Both the position numbers and the translations under genes were made by a program. From assembly GCF_920984665.1 (NCBI RefSeq), contig NZ_CAKLBP010000001.1, positions 1,020,858 through 1,084,857 on the forward strand: 64,000 bases of DNA, in the 5' to 3' direction. Every line of letters begins with the position of its first letter. The first letter of the stretch is position 1. Shown here piece by piece: positions 8,788 through 18,763 of the stretch. Below the pieces are notes generated by a model, which made no database searches, was not told the DNA's origin, and saw only the letters and a program-made list of their open reading frames with translations. The stretch comes from Pedobacter sp. Leaf170 (GTDB lineage: Bacteria > Bacteroidota > Bacteroidia > Sphingobacteriales > Sphingobacteriaceae).

Positions 8788-8990
8788 AAACCCGATTGAA
8801 GAGGAAATACTTTTTTAATGGCTTTACTAAAAAGATTGCCACGTCATTCCACCTCGCCTGCCTACCGCAGGCAGGCAATGACGCAAATAGACGGAATGAT
8901 AGAAGTTAAAAAGATTGAAACGCCCGCCTGCCGGACGGGCAGGAAAAGCGGGGCTGAAGTAACCAAAAAGCACAGAAACCTGATTTTCAA
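8788..8990 (+). repeat. Dispersed modular repeat, copy A (upstream of ilvC)
   Basis: About 200 bases starting aaacccgattgaagaggaaa and ending with cagaaacctgattttcaa. It contains a palindrome (cctgcctaccgcaggcagg) and a GC-rich inverted pair (gcccgcctgccggacgggc). Copy B at 18522-18723 matches it along nearly its full length, and copy C at 41938-42060 shares the two ends. The whole 8727-9078 gap between the DinB-like gene and ilvC shows no gene. Confidence 0.8.
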
Positions 8991-9078
8991 ATAAAAGAAA
9001 ATATTAACCATCAAGATAGATGAACTTTAATCTTGATAATTGAACCGATAAATAAATAGAAATTAACCAATAAAAACG

Positions 9079-10560
9079 ATGTCAAATTATTTTAACACAT
9101 TACCTCTTAGAGAAAAATTAAACCAACTTGGTGTTTGCGATTTCATGGATAGCAACGAATTTTTAGATGGCGTTAGCGCACTAAAAGGCAAAAAACTAGT
9201 GATTGTAGGCTGTGGAGCTCAAGGTTTAAATCAGGGTTTAAATTTAAGGGATAGTGGTTTAGATGTAAGCTACACGTTGCGCAAAGAGGCAATTGAAGGT
9301 AAAAGAGATTCGTGGAAAAATGCAACAGAAAACAATTTCAAAGTTGGTACTTACGAAGAATTAATTCCTACTGCTGATGTGGTAATTAACCTTACGCCTG
9401 ATAAACAACATACTGCGGTTGTGAATGCAATTATGCCTTTAATGAAAGATGGCGCTACTTTATTGTATTCTCACGGTTTTAATATTGTTGAAGAAGGTAT
9501 GCAAATCCGTAAAGATTTAACCGTAATTATGGTTGCGCCTAAATGTCCTGGAAGCGAAGTTAGAGCAGAATATGTTCGTGGTTTTGGTGTACCAACCTTA
9601 ATTGCGGTTCACCCAGAAAACGACCCTCAAGCTAAAGGCTTAGCACAAGCTAAAGCTTATTGTGTTGGCACTGGCGGACACAGAGCTGGTGTTTTAAAAT
9701 CATCTTTTGTTGCTGAGGTTAAATCTGATTTAATGGGCGAACAAACTATTCTTTGTGGTTTGTTGCAAACTGGCTCTATCCTATCTTTCGATAAAATGGT
9801 GGAGAAAGGAATTGATGCAGGTTATGCCTCTAAATTGGTTCAATATGGCGTTGAAGTAATTACCGAAGCTTTAAAGCAAGGTGGTATTACGGCAATGATG
9901 GACCGCTTGAGCAATGTTGCAAAAATCAAGGCTTTCGAGATTTCTGAAGAGTTAAAAGATATTATGCGTCCGTTGTTCCAAAAACACCAGGATGATATTA
10001 TGAGTGGCGAATTTAGCCGTACCATGATGGAAGATTGGGCCAATGGCGATAAAAATTTATTGAAATGGAGAGCTGAAACCGGCGAAACTGCTTTTGAAAA
10101 AACTCCGGCTGGCGATGTTAAAATTGGCGAACAAGAATATTTCGATAACTATTTATTGATGGTTGCTTTCGTTCGTGCTGGTGTAGAGTTAGCTTTCGAA
10201 ACAATGGTACAAGCTGGTATCAAACCAGAAAGTGCTTATTACGAATCGTTACATGAAACACCACTAATTGCGAACACCATTGCCCGTAAAAAATTATTCG
10301 AAATGAACCGAGTAATTTCTGATACAGCAGAATATGGTTGTTATTTATTTGATCAGGCTTGTAAACCATTATTAGCTGATTTCATGAAAAAAGTGGATAC
10401 AGATTTAGTAGGTAAAAACTTTAACGAAGGCAAAGATGGCGCAGTAGATAACAGAAAACTAATTGATGTTAACGAAGCCATCCGCTCGCACGAAGTAGAA
10501 CAAATTGGTGCTACTTTACGCAAAGCGATGACTGCCATGAAGGCGATTAAGACTGCATAA
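9079..10560 (+). CDS. ilvC: Ketol-acid reductoisomerase, class II (long form)
   Basis: Catalyses the NADPH- and Mg-dependent isomeroreduction of acetolactate or acetohydroxybutyrate to the dihydroxy acid used by IlvD. At 493 residues it is the long, class II form with a duplicated C-terminal helical domain, as in E. coli and plants. Class I enzymes are about 330-340 residues. The Rossmann loop [13 protein letters not shown] is at 43-55. The acidic metal site lies in [15 protein letters not shown] in the middle, and a second domain copy follows ([16 protein letters not shown] to [12 protein letters not shown]). It is in line with the other ilv genes. Confidence 0.95.
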   Translation: MSNYFNTLPLREKLNQLGVCDFMDSNEFLDGVSALKGKKLVIVGCGAQGLNQGLNLRDSGLDVSYTLRKEAIEGKRDSWKNATENNFKVGTYEELIPTADVVINLTPDKQHTAVVNAIMPLMKDGATLLYSHGFNIVEEGMQIRKDLTVIMVAPKCPGSEVRAEYVRGFGVPTLIAVHPENDPQAKGLAQAKAYCVGTGGHRAGVLKSSFVAEVKSDLMGEQTILCGLLQTGSILSFDKMVEKGIDAGYASKLVQYGVEVITEALKQGGITAMMDRLSNVAKIKAFEISEELKDIMRPLFQKHQDDIMSGEFSRTMMEDWANGDKNLLKWRAETGETAFEKTPAGDVKIGEQEYFDNYLLMVAFVRAGVELAFETMVQAGIKPESAYYESLHETPLIANTIARKKLFEMNRVISDTAEYGCYLFDQACKPLLADFMKKVDTDLVGKNFNEGKDGAVDNRKLIDVNEAIRSHEVEQIGATLRKAMTAMKAIKTA

Positions 10561-10562
10561 AG

Positions 10563-10592
10563 AGCCCCACCCTACCTCCCCAGAGGGGAGGA
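10563..10592 (-). repeat. GC-rich bounded repeat, inverted copy, after ilvC
   Basis: Reads on the minus strand as cctcccctctggggaggtag followed by ggtggggct. It is an inverted copy of the element found before leuC (10699-10729) and inside leuD (13679-13713). Confidence 0.7.
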
Positions 10593-10698
10593 GACATGGA
10601 GCGAAACATCTCATTCATAGATAAGAATTGAGAGAAAAAAAATTAATATTAAAACGTTTGCCCTAATGAGGTAAACAATACTTATAAACTATGCAAAG

Positions 10699-10729
10699 CC
10701 CTCCCCTCCTGGGAGGGTTGGGAGGGGCT
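10699..10729 (+). repeat. GC-rich bounded repeat just upstream of leuC
   Basis: ccctcccctcctgggagggt followed by tgggaggggct, ending three bases before the leuC ATG. It matches the in-frame copy in leuD. An upstream in-frame ATG (10691) would translate it as [10 protein letters not shown], which explains an apparent N-terminal extension of leuC. Confidence 0.7.
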
Positions 10730-10732
10730 AAA

Positions 10733-12145
10733 ATGTCAAAAACATTAGTAGAAAAAATTTGGGATGCACACGTTGTAAAAAGCGAAGAAGGATTTCCTGA
10801 TATTTTATACATAGATACACACTTAATACACGAGGTAACTTCGCCGCAGGCATTTGATGGTTTGCGCAAACGTGGTTTGCCGGTTTTTCGTCCGCAGCAA
10901 ACGGTGGCAACTGCCGACCATAACGTACCAACTTTAAACCAATTATTACCGATTAAGGAAGAGCTCTCCCGTTACCAGGTAGATATGCTCACCAAAAATT
11001 GTGCAGAATTTGGAATTGAACTTTATGGCTTAGGTCACCCGTTTCAGGGCATTGTACACGTAATCGGTCCGGAATTGGGTATTACCCTACCGGGAAAAAC
11101 GATGGTTTGCGGCGATAGCCATACTTCTACCCATGGTGCTTTCGGAGCAATCGCTTTCGGTATTGGCACATCGCAGGTAGAGCAGGTTTTTGCAACGCAA
11201 TGCTTATTGCAATCGAAGCCTAAAACCATGAAGATTGAGGTTAATGGTGAACTTGGAAAAGGTGTTTGCGCAAAAGACATTATTCTTTACATCATTGCGC
11301 AAATTTCTGCCGCTGGTGGTACAGGATATTTTATTGAGTATGCAGGCTCGGCAATCGAAAGTTTAAGCATGGAAGCCCGAATGACGATATGCAATATGAG
11401 TATTGAAATGGGTGCGAGAGGCGGCTTAATTGCGCCTGACCAGATTACTTTCGATTATATTAAAGGTAGAAAATTTGCTCCGGCAGGCCAAGATTGGGAT
11501 AAAGCTTTAGTTTATTGGAAAACGCTATACAGTGATGCTGATGCAAAATTCGATAGTGTTTTAACTTTCGATGCTGCAGATATTGCACCAATGATAACCT
11601 ACGGAACCAACCCTGGAATGGGGATGGGCATTCAGGAAAATATTCCGGCAACCACCGCCCAGCCTGAGAAGGAACAACTTTCTTACCAAAAAGCGTTGGA
11701 TTACATGGGTTTTGATGATGATGCATCGTTAATTGGAAAACCGGTTGATTATGTTTTTATTGGAAGCTGTACAAATTCTCGAATTGAAGATTTACGTGAG
11801 GTTGCAGATTTTGTTAAAGATAAACGCAAAGCGGATAATGTTACGGTTTGGATTGTTCCGGGTTCGAAACAAGTGGAGCAACAAGCTAAAAATGAAGGTT
11901 TAGATAAGATTTTCGAAGCCGCTGGTTTCCAATTACGTGAACCTGGTTGCAGCGCTTGTTTAGGCATGAATGAGGATAAAATCCCGGCAGGAAAATATTG
12001 TGTTTCTACATCGAACAGGAATTTTGAAGGTAGACAAGGGCAAAATGCCAGAACACTATTGGCCAGCCCGTTAACTGCCGCCGCAGCTGCTGTTACAGGT
12101 GTGATTACAGATGTGAGAGAATTGTTGGAAAAGGTAGAAGGTTAA
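10733..12145 (+). CDS. leuC: 3-isopropylmalate dehydratase large subunit
   Basis: Aconitase-family subunit which, with LeuD, isomerises 2-isopropylmalate to 3-isopropylmalate in leucine synthesis. With the ATG at 10733 it is 470 residues, the normal length. The in-frame ATG at 10691 would only add a translated repeat. [4Fe-4S] ligands are C346 in GSCTNSR, C406 and C409 in [26 protein letters not shown] and the C-terminal [12 protein letters not shown] are family signatures. leuD is 1.07 kb downstream, separated by a methyltransferase gene, an unusual split because leuC and leuD are normally adjacent. Confidence 0.95.
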   Translation: MSKTLVEKIWDAHVVKSEEGFPDILYIDTHLIHEVTSPQAFDGLRKRGLPVFRPQQTVATADHNVPTLNQLLPIKEELSRYQVDMLTKNCAEFGIELYGLGHPFQGIVHVIGPELGITLPGKTMVCGDSHTSTHGAFGAIAFGIGTSQVEQVFATQCLLQSKPKTMKIEVNGELGKGVCAKDIILYIIAQISAAGGTGYFIEYAGSAIESLSMEARMTICNMSIEMGARGGLIAPDQITFDYIKGRKFAPAGQDWDKALVYWKTLYSDADAKFDSVLTFDAADIAPMITYGTNPGMGMGIQENIPATTAQPEKEQLSYQKALDYMGFDDDASLIGKPVDYVFIGSCTNSRIEDLREVADFVKDKRKADNVTVWIVPGSKQVEQQAKNEGLDKIFEAAGFQLREPGCSACLGMNEDKIPAGKYCVSTSNRNFEGRQGQNARTLLASPLTAAAAAVTGVITDVRELLEKVEG

Positions 12146-12186
12146 AAGGCAGAAGGTTTAAGGTTTAGCAAAATACCTAAAAAACT

Positions 12187-12372
12187 CATCATTGCGAGGA
12201 ACAGCCTGTCCCGATTTTTCGGGAAAGCAATCTTAAAGCAATTGATAAATAAATGGTTGGTGAGGACACCAACCATGGAATAACCCCAAAATGGAGGCTT
12301 TTGATAAGCATAAATGGAAAAAATCAATTTAATATTCACTTTTTTATTCCCCCTTCAGGGGCTTAGGGGGAG
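12187..12372. repeat. Repeat debris between leuC and the methyltransferase gene
   Basis: The 230-base gap holds a degenerate cgtcattgcgagg element (12187-12236, including the inner hairpin cccgatttttcggg) and a cccccttcaggggcttaggg element (12349-12368) just upstream of the next ATG. No gene is seen. Confidence 0.55.
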
Positions 12373-12375
12373 AAT

Positions 12376-13137
12376 ATGCCAGAAATAATTTGGGATGCAA
12401 CATTATACGATAAGCAACATCACTTCGTATCTGATTTCGGTGCGGATGTTTTGCAGTGGTTAGCGCCTCAGCCCGAAGAATACATTTTAGATGTTGGTTG
12501 CGGAACTGGTCAGCTGGCTGCACAAATTGCAGAGAGTGGTGCAGTAGTTTTAGGCAGCGATGCTTCGGAAGAGATGGTTTTAAAAGCGAAAGCTTCCTAT
12601 CCAAATTTAAACTTTGAAGTGGTTGATGGAACTAAACTTCCTTACCAGGAAAAGTTCGATGCAATTTTTAGCAATGCTACTTTCCATTGGATAGAAAACC
12701 AAAATGCTTTAGTTGAAGGCTTATTTAAAAGCTTGAAAACTGGCGGCAGATTGGTGGCAGAGTTTGGTGGAAAAGGAAACGTAAAAAGCATAACAGATGC
12801 CATAAAAGCTGCTTCAGAAAAATTAGGCATTGCAGATAAAGTGCTCACTAACTTTTGGTTTTTTCCATCAGTTAGTGAATACAGTAACTTGTTAGAATCG
12901 AAAGGTTTTGAAGTGGAGCAGGTCTGGTTATTCGACCGACCAACAAAGCTTATTGGTGAGGAAGGGATGTACGTATGGATTAACCAATTTGCACAGCACG
13001 CATTAAAAAACTTTACAGAAAAAGAAGCTGAAGACATTAAAAATTTGGCTGTTGAAATCTTAAAACCTAATTATTTCATGAAGGGAGAATGGATGGCGGA
13101 TTACAGAAGATTGAGAGTTAAAGCAATAAAAAGCTGA
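12376..13137 (+). CDS. Class I SAM-dependent methyltransferase
   Basis: A 253-residue cytoplasmic methyltransferase. Motif I is LDVGCGTGQLAAQIA around residues 37-50, then the acidic post-I residue in VLGSDASEEM, and DAIFSNATFHWI as motif II/III. The overall pattern resembles trans-aconitate 2-methyltransferase and Methyltransf_25/11 proteins. Trans-aconitate methyltransferase would be a thematic fit beside the aconitase-family leuC/leuD, since such enzymes can also act on isopropylmalate-type acids. That is inference, and the substrate cannot be read from sequence. It lies between leuC and leuD on the same strand. Confidence 0.85.
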   Translation: MPEIIWDATLYDKQHHFVSDFGADVLQWLAPQPEEYILDVGCGTGQLAAQIAESGAVVLGSDASEEMVLKAKASYPNLNFEVVDGTKLPYQEKFDAIFSNATFHWIENQNALVEGLFKSLKTGGRLVAEFGGKGNVKSITDAIKAASEKLGIADKVLTNFWFFPSVSEYSNLLESKGFEVEQVWLFDRPTKLIGEEGMYVWINQFAQHALKNFTEKEAEDIKNLAVEILKPNYFMKGEWMADYRRLRVKAIKS

Positions 13138-13216
13138 AAAAAAAAAGCTAAAGGCGATATAAAAAATGCGAAAGTCGGGTCTTGATACTTGATACTCGCT
13201 ACTTGATACTAATAAA

Positions 13217-13822
13217 ATGAAAAAATTCACAAAATTAACATCGGCCGTAGTGCCTTTAAATATAGAGAACATAGATACCGACCAGATAATTCCGGCAAGG
13301 TTTTTAAAAGCAACTACGCGTGAAGGCTTTGGCGAAAATTTATTTCGCGATTGGCGATATAATAGTGATAATACACCAAAACCAGAATTTGTGATGAATA
13401 ATCCAACCTACAGCGGACAAATTTTAGTCGCAGGTAAAAATTTTGGTTGCGGTAGTAGCCGTGAGCATGCGGCATGGGCAATACAAGATGCAGGTTTTGA
13501 TGTTGTGATTAGTAGTTTTTTTGCCGATATTTTTAAAGGTAATGCCCTAAACAACGGTTTGTTGCCGATACAAGTGAGTGAAGATTTTTTAAAACAAATT
13601 TTCACAGCTGTGGAGAATAACCCAGAAATTACTTTAACTGTTGATTTAGAAAATCAAACAGTAGCAATCGAGGGTAAAGTCCTCCCTTCTGGGGAGGATT
13701 TAGGTGGGGCTGAGAACTTCGAAATAAATGCATACAAGAAATCCTGCCTGATTAATGGCTATGATGATATCGATTTCATTTTAGCACAGAAAGATTTGAT
13801 TGAAGAATTTGAAAAGGGCTAG
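13217..13822 (+). CDS. leuD: 3-isopropylmalate dehydratase small subunit
   Basis: Swivelling small subunit that completes the LeuCD isomerase. The 201 residues show [14 protein letters not shown] at 18-31 and [21 protein letters not shown], both LeuD hallmarks, and a C-terminal [19 protein letters not shown]. Residues 155-166 ([12 protein letters not shown]) are encoded by a copy of a GC-rich intergenic repeat (13679-13713). The insertion keeps the frame and sits in a loop just before the conserved C-terminal strand, so the protein is probably still functional. A DTDQI-type start at 13217 fits the family. Confidence 0.93.
   Translation: MKKFTKLTSAVVPLNIENIDTDQIIPARFLKATTREGFGENLFRDWRYNSDNTPKPEFVMNNPTYSGQILVAGKNFGCGSSREHAAWAIQDAGFDVVISSFFADIFKGNALNNGLLPIQVSEDFLKQIFTAVENNPEITLTVDLENQTVAIEGKVLPSGEDLGGAENFEINAYKKSCLINGYDDIDFILAQKDLIEEFEKG
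13679..13713 (+). repeat. Intergenic-type repeat embedded in frame in leuD
   Basis: gtcctcccttctggggagga plus tttaggtggggctga is the same element as at 10699-10729 and, inverted, 10563-10592. It contributes 12 codons to leuD without breaking the frame. Confidence 0.75.
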
Positions 13823-13854
13823 AAGCTAAAGATTAAAAGCTAAGCTAACACAAT

Positions 13855-13914
13855 CGTCATTGCGAGGCACGAAGCAATCTGCTTCTTAAGATTGCTTCGT
13901 GCCTCGCAATGACG
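13855..13914. repeat. Perfect 26-bp-arm palindromic element after leuD
   Basis: Arms 13855-13880 and 13889-13914 are perfect reverse complements (outer ends cgtcattgcgaggcacgaag) with an 8-base loop. It belongs to a family with members at 15450-15522, 18241-18328 and 48084-48146. A hairpin of this strength between genes could reduce or stabilise downstream transcript. Confidence 0.9.
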
Positions 13915-13988
13915 ACCGCTGAAAAACCATAGTTCAAAAAACATCAATACCCAGCTTAGATTTCTAAGATGGTAAAAATAATAAAACA

Positions 13989-15497
13989 GTGAAAGAAAGT
14001 TTCGTCAGTATTCAAAACCTAAACCTAAAACACCAGCAGAAATCGGTGTTAATGGATTTGAATTGGACCATCCATACTGGCGAACACTACGTTTTATTTG
14101 GCGAAAGTGGTAGCGGAAAAACATCTTTAGGCAAAATTATCGCTGGTTTACAAAGTGCTGCTGGCACTGTAAAAATCAATTTTAATACAGAAACTGATTT
14201 GCCTGCCGAAGTTTTATTTGTAGAAAGCTGGTACCAATTTAAAAACTTAGAAGGTGTTGCTAATTTCTATTATCAACAGCGTTATACCAGCCAGCAAGCC
14301 AAAGATACCTTAACTGTTCATGCAGAGTTAGTAAGTTTTGGCAAAGAAAAAGGACTACATTTTGATAAAGTAGAACCAATTTTAGAAGCATTTAACTTTA
14401 CAACATTCGCAAGCGCTCAGTTAATAGAATTATCAAGCGGAGAACACAAAAAACTTCAATTGGTTAAAGCATTGTGGTTACAACCGCAATTGTTAATCAT
14501 CGATCAGCCATACACTGGCCTTGATGCTGCATCTCGTAAAAATCTGAATATTCTATTAGATAAAGTTACAGAAGCAGGTGTTCAGTTGATTTTAATTTGC
14601 AATGATGATGAGTTACCTGAATCAATTAATCGCTTCGCAGAAATAAAAGACGGCCAAGTTTCTGTTTCAAAATCAAAAGAACTTGCTGCCTTTTCTATTG
14701 AGAAAAATTTAAAAGACATACCAGATTTTCTTAAAGAATCGCCGGCTTATTCATCAAAAGATATAGTTAAAATGGTTGATGTGAATATCAGTTATGGTGA
14801 TAAGCATGTATTAAAAAGCATCAATTGGGAAATAAAAGCAGGCGAAAAATGGTTATTACAAGGGCATAATGGCTCAGGCAAATCAACTTTGTTGAGTTTA
14901 GTAAATGGCGACCATCCGCAATCTTACGCCAACGAGCTTTATCTATTTGGCAACAGACGTGGAAGTGGAGAAAGTATTTGGGATATCAAAGAACACATCG
15001 GTTTAATTTCACCAGAATTTCACTGGTATTTTGATGCCTCAGCTACCGTTTGGCAAAGCATCGCATCCGGCTTTTATGATACTGTTGGATTATTCCAGCA
15101 ACTGCCTTATTCAAAAAGTTTACAGGTTGATGAGCTGGTTGAATATTTTAATTTATCAGCCAGCAAAAAAGAATTATTAACATCACTCCCACTAGGAAAG
15201 CAGCGTTTGGTTTTATTAGCCAGAACAATTATTAAAAACCCAGAATTGTTGATTTTGGATGAGCCATGCCAGGGATTAGACCAACAACAAACAAAACAAT
15301 TTAACCAAATGGTTGATGAATTGTGTAGCAACGGCATGACTTTGATATATGTTGGTCATTTTGAATCGGCTTTGCCCGCCTGCTTAGAGAAGAGAATATT
15401 ATTAGAAAATGGCGAGGTTAAAGTCGTCGAAAATTTAAACACCCAAACTCGTCATAGCGAGGTACCAAGCAATTTTTGCACAGTACCTTCTAAATGA
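13989..15497 (+). CDS. Twin-domain ABC ATPase (ModF-like)
   Basis: Two ATP-binding cassettes in one 502-residue soluble protein with no membrane helices. The nearest family I recognise is ModF-like ATPases of unclear role. NBD1 has GESGSGKTS near 37-45, SSGEHKKLQL, and a Walker B LLIIDQPYTGLD where the usual catalytic Glu is Gln. NBD2 has GHNGSGKSTLL, LPLGKQRLVLLAR in place of the LSGGQ signature, and an intact LLILDEPCQGLD. So each composite site has one degenerate element. The start is GTG at 13989. The last 16 or so codons run into a palindromic repeat (15450-15522), so the natural C-terminus has probably been replaced. It sits between leuD and leuB with no pathway link. Confidence 0.8.
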   Translation: MKESFVSIQNLNLKHQQKSVLMDLNWTIHTGEHYVLFGESGSGKTSLGKIIAGLQSAAGTVKINFNTETDLPAEVLFVESWYQFKNLEGVANFYYQQRYTSQQAKDTLTVHAELVSFGKEKGLHFDKVEPILEAFNFTTFASAQLIELSSGEHKKLQLVKALWLQPQLLIIDQPYTGLDAASRKNLNILLDKVTEAGVQLILICNDDELPESINRFAEIKDGQVSVSKSKELAAFSIEKNLKDIPDFLKESPAYSSKDIVKMVDVNISYGDKHVLKSINWEIKAGEKWLLQGHNGSGKSTLLSLVNGDHPQSYANELYLFGNRRGSGESIWDIKEHIGLISPEFHWYFDASATVWQSIASGFYDTVGLFQQLPYSKSLQVDELVEYFNLSASKKELLTSLPLGKQRLVLLARTIIKNPELLILDEPCQGLDQQQTKQFNQMVDELCSNGMTLIYVGHFESALPACLEKRILLENGEVKVVENLNTQTRHSEVPSNFCTVPSK

Positions 15498-15522
15498 AAT
15501 TGCTTCGTACCTCGCAATGACG
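15450..15522. repeat. Palindromic element overlapping the ABC gene end
   Basis: Arms 15450-15475 and 15497-15522 match with two mismatches. The left arm and loop encode the last residues of the ABC protein (stop TGA at 15495-15497). The right arm contains the in-frame but unlikely early ATG of leuB at 15517. Confidence 0.8.
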
Positions 15523-15537
15523 GCAAAATATAATACA

Positions 15538-16635
15538 ATGAAGAAGAACATTTTAGTAATACCTGGAGATGGTATCGGACCCGAAGTAACTACATGGGGA
15601 AAAGCAGCACTCGAAAAAATTGCCGAAATTTTTGGTCATGAATTTGAGTTTGATGAAGCTTTGATGGGTCACGTGGCAATTGAAGTAACTGGCGAACCAT
15701 TACCTGATGAAACTTTAGAAAAGGCGAGGAAAAGTGATGCCATTCTTTTTGGTGCCATCGGCCATGCCAAATACGACAACGACCCAAGTTTAAAAGTTAG
15801 GCCAGAGCAAGGTTTATTAAAAATCCGCAAAGAACTTGGTTTGTTCGCCAACCTCCGCCCGATATTACTATTTGATGAACTTCTTCAGGCATCAAGCATT
15901 AAACCCGAAATATTAAGAGGAACAGATATTTTATTCTTTCGCGAATTAACAGGCGATGTTTACTTCGGAGAAAAAACTCGTTCAGAAGATAGAAATACTG
16001 CTTCAGATTTAATGATTTACCACCGCTACGAAGTTGAACGCATTGCACATAAGGCTTATCAAGCTGCCCAGCAACGTAGCAAAAGGTTGTGTTCTGTAGA
16101 TAAAGCGAACGTTTTAGAAAGCTCTCGCCTATGGCGAGAAACCGTTCAGGAAATTGCAAAACAATACCCTGATGTAGAAACCGAGCACATGTTTATTGAT
16201 AACGCGGCGATGCAATTAATTAAAAATCCTAAGAAATTTGATGTGGTTTTAACGGCGAATTTATTTGGAGATATTTTAACCGATGAAGCTTCGCAAATTG
16301 CAGGCTCGATGGGAATGCTGGCATCAGCTTCTGTTGGCGAAAGCACCGGATTCTTTGAGCCAATACATGGTTCGGCTCACGATATTACCGGAAAAGATTT
16401 AGCGAATCCGCTAGCCTCTATCCTATCTGCGGCGTTAATGCTCGAAATCGGCTTCGGATTGAAAGAAGAAGCAAAATTGCTGGTTGATACTGTTGATGCC
16501 GTTTTAAAAGAAGGTTTTAGAACACACGACATTGCCGACCAAACCACTAACCGATTTAAAGTTTTAGGCACTGCCGAAATGGGCAAATTGGTATTAAAAT
16601 TCTTATCACAAAAATTAACTACAACACAAAACTAA
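15538..16635 (+). CDS. leuB: 3-isopropylmalate dehydrogenase
   Basis: Oxidatively decarboxylates 3-isopropylmalate with NAD+ to 2-ketoisocaproate in leucine synthesis. From the ATG at 15538 it is 365 residues, starting [17 protein letters not shown]. The ATG at 15517 would add seven codons read from a repeat. [20 protein letters not shown] and the [16 protein letters not shown] region near residue 280 place it in the LeuB group rather than isocitrate dehydrogenase. The metal-binding Asp region is in [19 protein letters not shown]. Its TAA overlaps the leuA ATG by one base (taatg at 16633-16637), so the two are translationally coupled. Confidence 0.95.
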   Translation: MKKNILVIPGDGIGPEVTTWGKAALEKIAEIFGHEFEFDEALMGHVAIEVTGEPLPDETLEKARKSDAILFGAIGHAKYDNDPSLKVRPEQGLLKIRKELGLFANLRPILLFDELLQASSIKPEILRGTDILFFRELTGDVYFGEKTRSEDRNTASDLMIYHRYEVERIAHKAYQAAQQRSKRLCSVDKANVLESSRLWRETVQEIAKQYPDVETEHMFIDNAAMQLIKNPKKFDVVLTANLFGDILTDEASQIAGSMGMLASASVGESTGFFEPIHGSAHDITGKDLANPLASILSAALMLEIGFGLKEEAKLLVDTVDAVLKEGFRTHDIADQTTNRFKVLGTAEMGKLVLKFLSQKLTTTQN

Positions 16636-18140
16636 TGATACACGACCCAAATAAAGTATATATTTTCGACACTACATTACGAGATGGCGAACAAGTTCCA
16701 GGCTGCCAATTAGATACCAATCAGAAAATTGAAATTGCCAAAGCACTAGAATTATTAGGTGTTGATGTGATTGAAGCCGGATTCCCGATTTCGAGTCCTG
16801 GCGATTTTCAAAGTGTTGTGGAGTTATCAAAAGCGATTAAAAACCCTACCATTTGCGCATTAACCAGAGCGATTAAAGGCGATATCGATGTAGCTGCAGA
16901 ATCATTACAATATGCTAAGCATCCACGTATCCATACCGGCATTGGCTCATCGGATATGCACATTAAATACAAATTTAACAGTACCCGCGAAAAGATTTTA
17001 GAAAGAGCGGTTGAAGCGGTTAAATATGCTAAAAAGTTTGTGGAAGATGTTGAGTTTTACGCAGAAGATGCCGGCAGAGCTGATAATGAATTTTTAGCCC
17101 AAATGATTGAAGCGGTTATTGCAGCGGGTGCAACCGTAGTAAACATTCCCGATACAAACGGTTATTGCATGCCAGACCAATACGGTTCTAAAATTCTTTA
17201 TTTAAAGGAAAACGTTAAAAATATTGATAATGCAATTATATCGGTTCATTGCCATAATGATTTAGGTTTGGCAACAGCAAACAGTATTGCCGGTGTAGTT
17301 AATGGCGCCCGCCAAATTGAATGTACCATAAACGGTATCGGGGAGAGAGCTGGGAATACGGCTTTGGAAGAAGTTGCGATGATTTTAAAAACGCATAGTT
17401 TGGGCTTGCATACCGGCATCAATAGCAAACATTTCACAGAAATTAGCGGAATGGTTAGCCGTATGATGCACATGCCGGTACAGCCAAACAAGGCAATTGT
17501 TGGTAAAAATGCTTTTGCACACAGCTCGGGAATTCATCAGGATGGATTTTTAAAACACAGGGAAAATTACGAAATCATTAATCCTGAAGATGTTGGTTTA
17601 AACAGCGCTGATATTATTTTGACGGCTCGTAGCGGTCGCCACGCTTTGAAACACCATTTAGAGCGTTTGGATTATGATATAGAAAAAATCAATATTGATG
17701 ATGTTTACGAGCGTTTTTTAGTATTGGCTGATGAGAAAAAAGACATTACAGATGATGATTTACTTTTCTTGATGAGTAATGGAGAAACGGAATCATACAA
17801 AAATGGTTATAAATTAAACTTACTGCAAGTAGTTTGCGGCGACCAGGCAAATCCAACAGCCAATATTAAGTTGCAATATGAAGGTGTAGAGAAAGAAGCA
17901 AAAGCAGAAGGTAATGGCCCGGTTGATGCAACCATTAATGCTATTGTGAGCATTATAGATAAAAACATCACACTTAAAGAGTTTACCATACAGGCGATGC
18001 ACGGTGGAAGTGATGACGTGAGCAAAGTAAATATGAAAGTAGATTATGAAGGCAAATCTTTTGTAGGATTTGGTTTCAGCACGGATATTGTGAAAGCATC
18101 TGCCAATGCATATTTAGATGCGATTAATAAGTTTTTGTAG
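16635..18140 (+). CDS. leuA: 2-isopropylmalate synthase
   Basis: First committed enzyme of leucine synthesis: condenses acetyl-CoA with 2-ketoisovalerate. The 501 residues give a catalytic TIM barrel (about 1-280) with [15 protein letters not shown] at 11-25 and metal ligands in [13 protein letters not shown] (H205, H207), then linker domains, then a C-terminal allosteric domain (about 390-501) that normally binds leucine. Homocitrate and citramalate synthases are related, but the leuB coupling and the leader peptide favour LeuA. The start overlaps the leuB stop. Confidence 0.95.
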   Translation: MIHDPNKVYIFDTTLRDGEQVPGCQLDTNQKIEIAKALELLGVDVIEAGFPISSPGDFQSVVELSKAIKNPTICALTRAIKGDIDVAAESLQYAKHPRIHTGIGSSDMHIKYKFNSTREKILERAVEAVKYAKKFVEDVEFYAEDAGRADNEFLAQMIEAVIAAGATVVNIPDTNGYCMPDQYGSKILYLKENVKNIDNAIISVHCHNDLGLATANSIAGVVNGARQIECTINGIGERAGNTALEEVAMILKTHSLGLHTGINSKHFTEISGMVSRMMHMPVQPNKAIVGKNAFAHSSGIHQDGFLKHRENYEIINPEDVGLNSADIILTARSGRHALKHHLERLDYDIEKINIDDVYERFLVLADEKKDITDDDLLFLMSNGETESYKNGYKLNLLQVVCGDQANPTANIKLQYEGVEKEAKAEGNGPVDATINAIVSIIDKNITLKEFTIQAMHGGSDDVSKVNMKVDYEGKSFVGFGFSTDIVKASANAYLDAINKFL

Positions 18141-18521
18141 GGAAGCGGAAGGTTGATAGCAGAAAGTTTAAAGCTGAAAGATTAGAGCTGAAAAACTAAA
18201 GATTAAAGACTAAAAGTTAAAGCGAAAAGAAAAGCCGCTTCGTCATTGCGAGGTATCTTAAAGCAAGAAACTAAAGTAATAAGATTGCTTCCCCGAATTG
18301 TCGGGGCAGGCTGTGCCTCGCAATGACGGACAGAGGGCATAATGTCATCCTGAGCTTGTCGAAGGACAACAATTTTTTACAAATGGTCTTCGACAAGCTC
18401 AGACTGACAGAATGTAGATTTGCAGCTAAGTTGAACGTTTTGAGGGGAATTCCCCTCTTTTAGAGGGTTGCCTGAAAGGCGGGGTGTTTTTTTTACTAAC
18501 CAGCACAAACCAAGTTTTTAT
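18141..18521. repeat. Repeat cluster between leuA and ilvA (first part)
   Basis: The 623-base gap to ilvA has no gene but at least four repeat elements. Here: a cgtcattgcgagg/cctcgcaatgacg element at 18241-18328 with an inner ccccgaattgtcgggg hairpin; a second palindrome with tgagcttgtcgaaggac and gtcttcgacaagctca arms (18343-18409); and a ggggaattcccctc element (18443-18485). Copy B of the modular repeat follows at 18522. Confidence 0.75.
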
Positions 18522-18723
18522 AAACCCGACAGCAGTGGAAATACATTTTGATGGTTAGCGAAAAAGATTACCACGTCGTTCCTCTTCGCCTGCCTACTGC
18601 AGGCAGGCAATGACGAAACGGAGGAAATAACAGAAGTTAAAAAAGGATTGCAACGCCCGCCTGCCGGATGGGTAGGAATGGCGGGGCAGAATTAACCGAA
18701 AAGAACAGAAACCTGCTTTTCAA
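18522..18723 (+). repeat. Dispersed modular repeat, copy B (upstream of ilvA)
   Basis: Begins aaacccgacagcagtggaaa, contains cctgcctactgcaggcagg and a GC-rich inverted pair, and ends gaacagaaacctgcttttca. It resembles copy A (8788-8990) closely along its length and lies 40 bases upstream of ilvA, much as copy A lies 88 bases upstream of ilvC. Confidence 0.8.
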
Positions 18724-18763
18724 AAAAATAATTGAGTAAATATTAGTATTTGATACTGAAAAA

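Noticed and set aside
8788..8990. Modular repeat as an insertion sequence
   Set aside because: No transposase frame inside any copy and lengths of about 90-200 bases; at most a non-autonomous element.
10691..10732. N-terminal extension of LeuC from an upstream ATG
   Set aside because: The extra 14 codons translate a GC-rich intergenic repeat; the ATG at 10733 gives normal LeuC length and start.
12642..13037. 131-codon minus-strand frame inside the methyltransferase gene
   Set aside because: Shadow of a clear SAM-methyltransferase frame.
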